Part shown: positions 30,038-32,633 of the stretch, in pieces
How positions within the stretch are numbered: position 1 is the stretch's first letter
Layout of the letters: each line of letters opens with the position of its first letter
From: Bifidobacterium breve
GTDB lineage: Bacteria; Actinomycetota; Actinomycetes; S36-B12
NCBI GenBank assembly: GCA_945870085.1
Contig: CAMBQX010000003.1
Location: 1-32,633, forward strand
Direction: 5' to 3'
DNA length: 32,633 nucleotides
Translations under genes and position numbers: made by a program
Notes under the pieces: model-generated
Told to the model about the DNA's origin: nothing
Database searches by the model: none
The model's input: only the letters and a program-made list of their open reading frames with translations

Positions 30038-30862
30038 TCATGGGATGAGCACGCCCCGAGCCTGGCCTACTGCCACCACGGTGTTGTCGGTTTGCGTGAC
30101 AGGACTCGCAATGGGGAAAGGCCCGAGGCCATCGACGGTGTAGGTCGCTGACCAGCTGGTGGTCAACGATACCTGAAATCTACCGCCGCGCTGGTACCCG
30201 TGAGCCACGGATAGATTCGGATAGAAACCACCTGGCGAGGTGGTATCAAGGTGGCCCCCATCACCGAAATCCCAAGCCCACCGCGGTGTCGGCGAGAGCA
30301 CCACCTGTTGCCCGGCGACCCAGTAGGTGGACGGTGGCACTGACCCCGGCTGGTTTGAACTAAATATCACCGGTAAATACGGCAGCACCCCACGCCCGGG
30401 TTGATAGCTGATGCGACTTGGCGGCATGGTTCGTTCAAAATCGTCCGAGATCGCGACGCCGGCGGCGGCGACGGTCACCGGCCCATCATTAGACACGCAG
30501 ATCAAACCCTTATTTTGCCAGGTCGCTCCGCCATTGAAGGAGAGCCAGGCTCGCAGGAGCTGTTCATCGGCGCCCTCGCAGGCGTGCAAAATAATGATGC
30601 AACCCGGCGCAAATACCCCAGCACAGGGTTCGCGGAGCCGCCACCGGCAATCAATGCACGCTGCTACCTCATGCCGGGTTTCATCGGACACGGTACCCGG
30701 AAGCACCAGCCCCCCGGTGCCCACAAACCGATCTGCACCATCGTCGACCGAAATATCCACGGAAGGTGCACCTGTCGCCGTTGCCAGCCCGAGCCCTGCG
30801 ATCGGGGCGATCAAAACGACAAGCGCGGCCACCAGAACCACCAGGACAATCCTGCTATGCAT
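30038..30862 (-). CDS. secreted/membrane-anchored PKD-domain protein, otherwise unknown
   Basis: 274 aa; N-terminal hydrophobic segment MHSRIVLVVLVAALVVLIAPIAGLGLA, PRWAWDFGDGGHLDTTSPGGFYPNLSVAHGYQRGGRFQVSLTTSW (PKD), and a Cys-rich segment CIDCRWRLREPCAGVFAPGCIIILHAC. Confidence 0.8.
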   Translation of the reverse strand: MHSRIVLVVLVAALVVLIAPIAGLGLATATGAPSVDISVDDGADRFVGTGGLVLPGTVSDETRHEVAACIDCRWRLREPCAGVFAPGCIIILHACEGADEQLLRAWLSFNGGATWQNKGLICVSNDGPVTVAAAGVAISDDFERTMPPSRISYQPGRGVLPYLPVIFSSNQPGSVPPSTYWVAGQQVVLSPTPRWAWDFGDGGHLDTTSPGGFYPNLSVAHGYQRGGRFQVSLTTSWSATYTVDGLGPFPIASPVTQTDNTVVAVGQARGVLIP

Positions 30863-30868
30863 AGTGCC

Positions 30869-30874
30869 ACGTTA
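30869..30874 (-). promoter_or_regulatory. -10 hexamer TAACGT, N6 before ATG of the PKD gene, with GTGACA 17 bp further upstream
   Basis: Minus strand GTGACA-N17-TAACGT-GGCACT-ATG. Confidence 0.6.
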
Positions 30875-30938
30875 CGTCCGCTCAGTACCGATGTCACCTA
30901 GTAATTCTTAGCCTGTGGAAAACCGGTTGCTAGGACTC

Positions 30939-31703
30939 TTAGTCTGGGTCCGCGAGCTTGATTCCAGCCTTTAAAAGGCCACTTTCTACGGCGGCATTTA
31001 CTGTCTCAAGCACCTTTACTCGCGCGTAGAGCTTGTTATCGGCTTCCACGACCGTCCAGGGTGCATTGGAAGTATCAGTGCGATCGAGCATCTCGGTGAT
31101 TGCCAGTTCATAGGCTGGTCGCTGCTCGCGGTTGCGCCAATCCTCAGCTGTGAGTTTCCAGCGCTTAAGTGGATCCTTCTCGCGCGATTTAAACCGTTTC
31201 AGCTGTTCATCACTGGAAACATGCATCCAGATCTTTACCAACACCATGCCTTCATCGGTCAAAGTCCGCTCAAAGGACTTGATCTCGTCATATGCACGCC
31301 GCCACTGTTCCTCGGTGGCAAATTCTTCAACGCGCTCAACCAAAACCCGGCCGTACCAACTGCGATCCAAAATGGTCATGCCGCCCCAGCCAGGTAGATG
31401 CGGCCAAAACCGCGACAGGAAGTGGTGCCGCTTCTCATCAAAGGTGGGCGCAGCAATTGAAATCACGCGCACATGACGTGGGTCGATGGGGGCCACTAGG
31501 CGGGCAATCGCACCGCCCTTACCGGATGCATCCCAGCCCTCGAAAACCACGCAGATAGGTGGGCCAAGGGTGCCAGATCCGTCATAGATTCCCCCGACGA
31601 CTAGCCGCAGATAGAGCATCCGGCGCTGCGCTGCTGAAAGCCGGCGCTCACCTTCATCCCTGGCAAGTTTGAGCGAAAGGTCGTAATTATCAAGGATGCC
31701 CAT
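30939..31703 (-). CDS. ppk2: polyphosphate kinase 2 family protein
   Basis: PPICVVFEGWDASGKGGAIARLVAPIDPRHVRVISIAAPTFDEKRHHFLSRFWPHLPGWGGMTILDRSWYGRVLVERVE; CATTAT-N6-ATG supports M6 (31703) rather than 31718. Confidence 0.95.
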   Translation of the reverse strand: MGILDNYDLSLKLARDEGERRLSAAQRRMLYLRLVVGGIYDGSGTLGPPICVVFEGWDASGKGGAIARLVAPIDPRHVRVISIAAPTFDEKRHHFLSRFWPHLPGWGGMTILDRSWYGRVLVERVEEFATEEQWRRAYDEIKSFERTLTDEGMVLVKIWMHVSSDEQLKRFKSREKDPLKRWKLTAEDWRNREQRPAYELAITEMLDRTDTSNAPWTVVEADNKLYARVKVLETVNAAVESGLLKAGIKLADPD

Positions 31704-31782
31704 CCGCCAATAATGCACTACTGCGACGGCAATAGGTTTCGCCCTCTCCTAGCGCAGGTGAAATCGCGTACTGGTCAAACAA

Positions 31783-32633
31783 CTACCGAAGCGTCCGCGC
31801 GTGCTGAACCGCCTGTTGCACGAAGTATGCGACCTGCTCATCTTCAACCAAAAAACCATCGTGCCCGTGTAGCGAGTGCACCGTATGCAACCCATCAGCG
31901 CCCGGCACCAGATCCACCAGTTGATGCTGCTGGCGATTTGGAAATAGCCGATCAGAATCGATTGCCACGACGGTCAACGGAACACTGACGCGACCCAGCG
32001 CCGCTTCGACACCCCCACGACCTCGGCCAACATCGAACAAACTCATCGCGTTTGTCAAAGTGACGTAGGTATTGGCATCAAAGCGCCGCGCGAGTTTTTC
32101 AGCGTGGTGGTCAAGGTATGAAGTGATCGCAAATGGTGCCAGCGGCTGGCCAACAGTTTGACCGGAGACGTCATGGGGATCGACACTTTGTATTTCGCGG
32201 CCGAAGCGTTCATCTAGCTCATCTGAGCTGCGATAGGTTAAATGCGCGATTCTTCGAGCGATCCCCATCCCAATATGCGGACCTTGGCCCGGTGCGGCGT
32301 CGTAATAATCACCGCCATTAAATCCTGCATCCGCGTAGATAGCCGACAATTGCGTTACGTGGGTGCCAATTTGGTCGGCTGAAACCGCTGCGGTCGTGCC
32401 GAGCACCAGTCCCCCGCGAATCCGGTCCGGGTGTACCACCAGCCACTCGAGTACCCGCATGCCGCCCAAGGATGGGCCAAGCATCAGCGCCCAAGAATCA
32501 ATACCGAGGGCATTGGTAAGTTGCACTTCAACTTTAACCATGTCGCCAACGGTTATTACCGGAAAGCGGCTCCCCCAGGCTCGACCATCCGGTGCCAACG
32601 ACGCTGGCCCGGTAGTGCCCTGGCAGCCGCCCA
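31783..32633 (-). CDS. metX: homoserine O-acetyltransferase (partial; 5' end beyond window)
   Basis: Frame continues to the edge with GCQGTTGPASLAPDGRAWGSRFPVITVGDMV, GPSLGGMRVLEW nucleophile region and HSLHGHDGFLVE. Confidence 0.95.
   Translation of the reverse strand, partial: GGCQGTTGPASLAPDGRAWGSRFPVITVGDMVKVEVQLTNALGIDSWALMLGPSLGGMRVLEWLVVHPDRIRGGLVLGTTAAVSADQIGTHVTQLSAIYADAGFNGGDYYDAAPGQGPHIGMGIARRIAHLTYRSSDELDERFGREIQSVDPHDVSGQTVGQPLAPFAITSYLDHHAEKLARRFDANTYVTLTNAMSLFDVGRGRGGVEAALGRVSVPLTVVAIDSDRLFPNRQQHQLVDLVPGADGLHTVHSLHGHDGFLVEDEQVAYFVQQAVQHARTLR

Noticed and set aside
30855-30864. CTATGCATAG palindrome spanning the PKD gene start codon
   Set aside because: 10 bp only and includes ATG plus first codons; likely chance.

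Overview
The window is a 32.6 kb stretch of actinobacterial core chromosome. I see no mobile elements, CRISPR array, rRNA, tRNA or phage genes. I assign about 29 protein-coding genes from the translated ORFs. In order they are: dxs (partial, -), a conserved hypothetical (-), aconitase (-), TrmA/RumA-type RNA methyltransferase (-), APC permease (-), two TrkA-type K+ uptake regulators (+), DUF3159-like (-), OB-fold (-), DUF3710-like (-), dUTPase (-), PaaI thioesterase (-), DUF3093-like (+), DUF4235-like (+), DUF4193-like (-), gamma-carbonic anhydrase (+), inositol monophosphatase (-), MFS (+), SepH/DUF3071 (+), thymidine kinase (-), alkaline-phosphatase superfamily protein (-), DUF5998-like (-), psuG (+), PfkB kinase (+), topoisomerase IV A (+), sucrase/ferredoxin-like (+), ferredoxin-NADP reductase (-), topoisomerase IV B (-), DUF7455-like (+), principal sigma factor (-), PKD-domain secreted protein (-), PPK2 (-) and metX (partial, -). 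The order resembles the conserved trkA/ceoBC-dut-suhB-sigA neighbourhoods of other actinobacteria. I found no obviously new multi-gene system. The strongest signals are: (1) a recurrent TANNNT-N6/7-start codon arrangement before most transcription-unit starts, which predicts pervasive leaderless transcription and corrects several start codons; (2) a sepH that lacks its N-terminal part and any ATG/GTG/TTG start, but has TAAGTT-N6-ATT, i.e. a possible leaderless AUU start; (3) a perfect 18-bp palindrome between the methyltransferase gene and aconitase that includes the former's stop codon; (4) phased direct repeats at psuG and a perfect 14-bp tandem repeat at the ferredoxin reductase 5' end.
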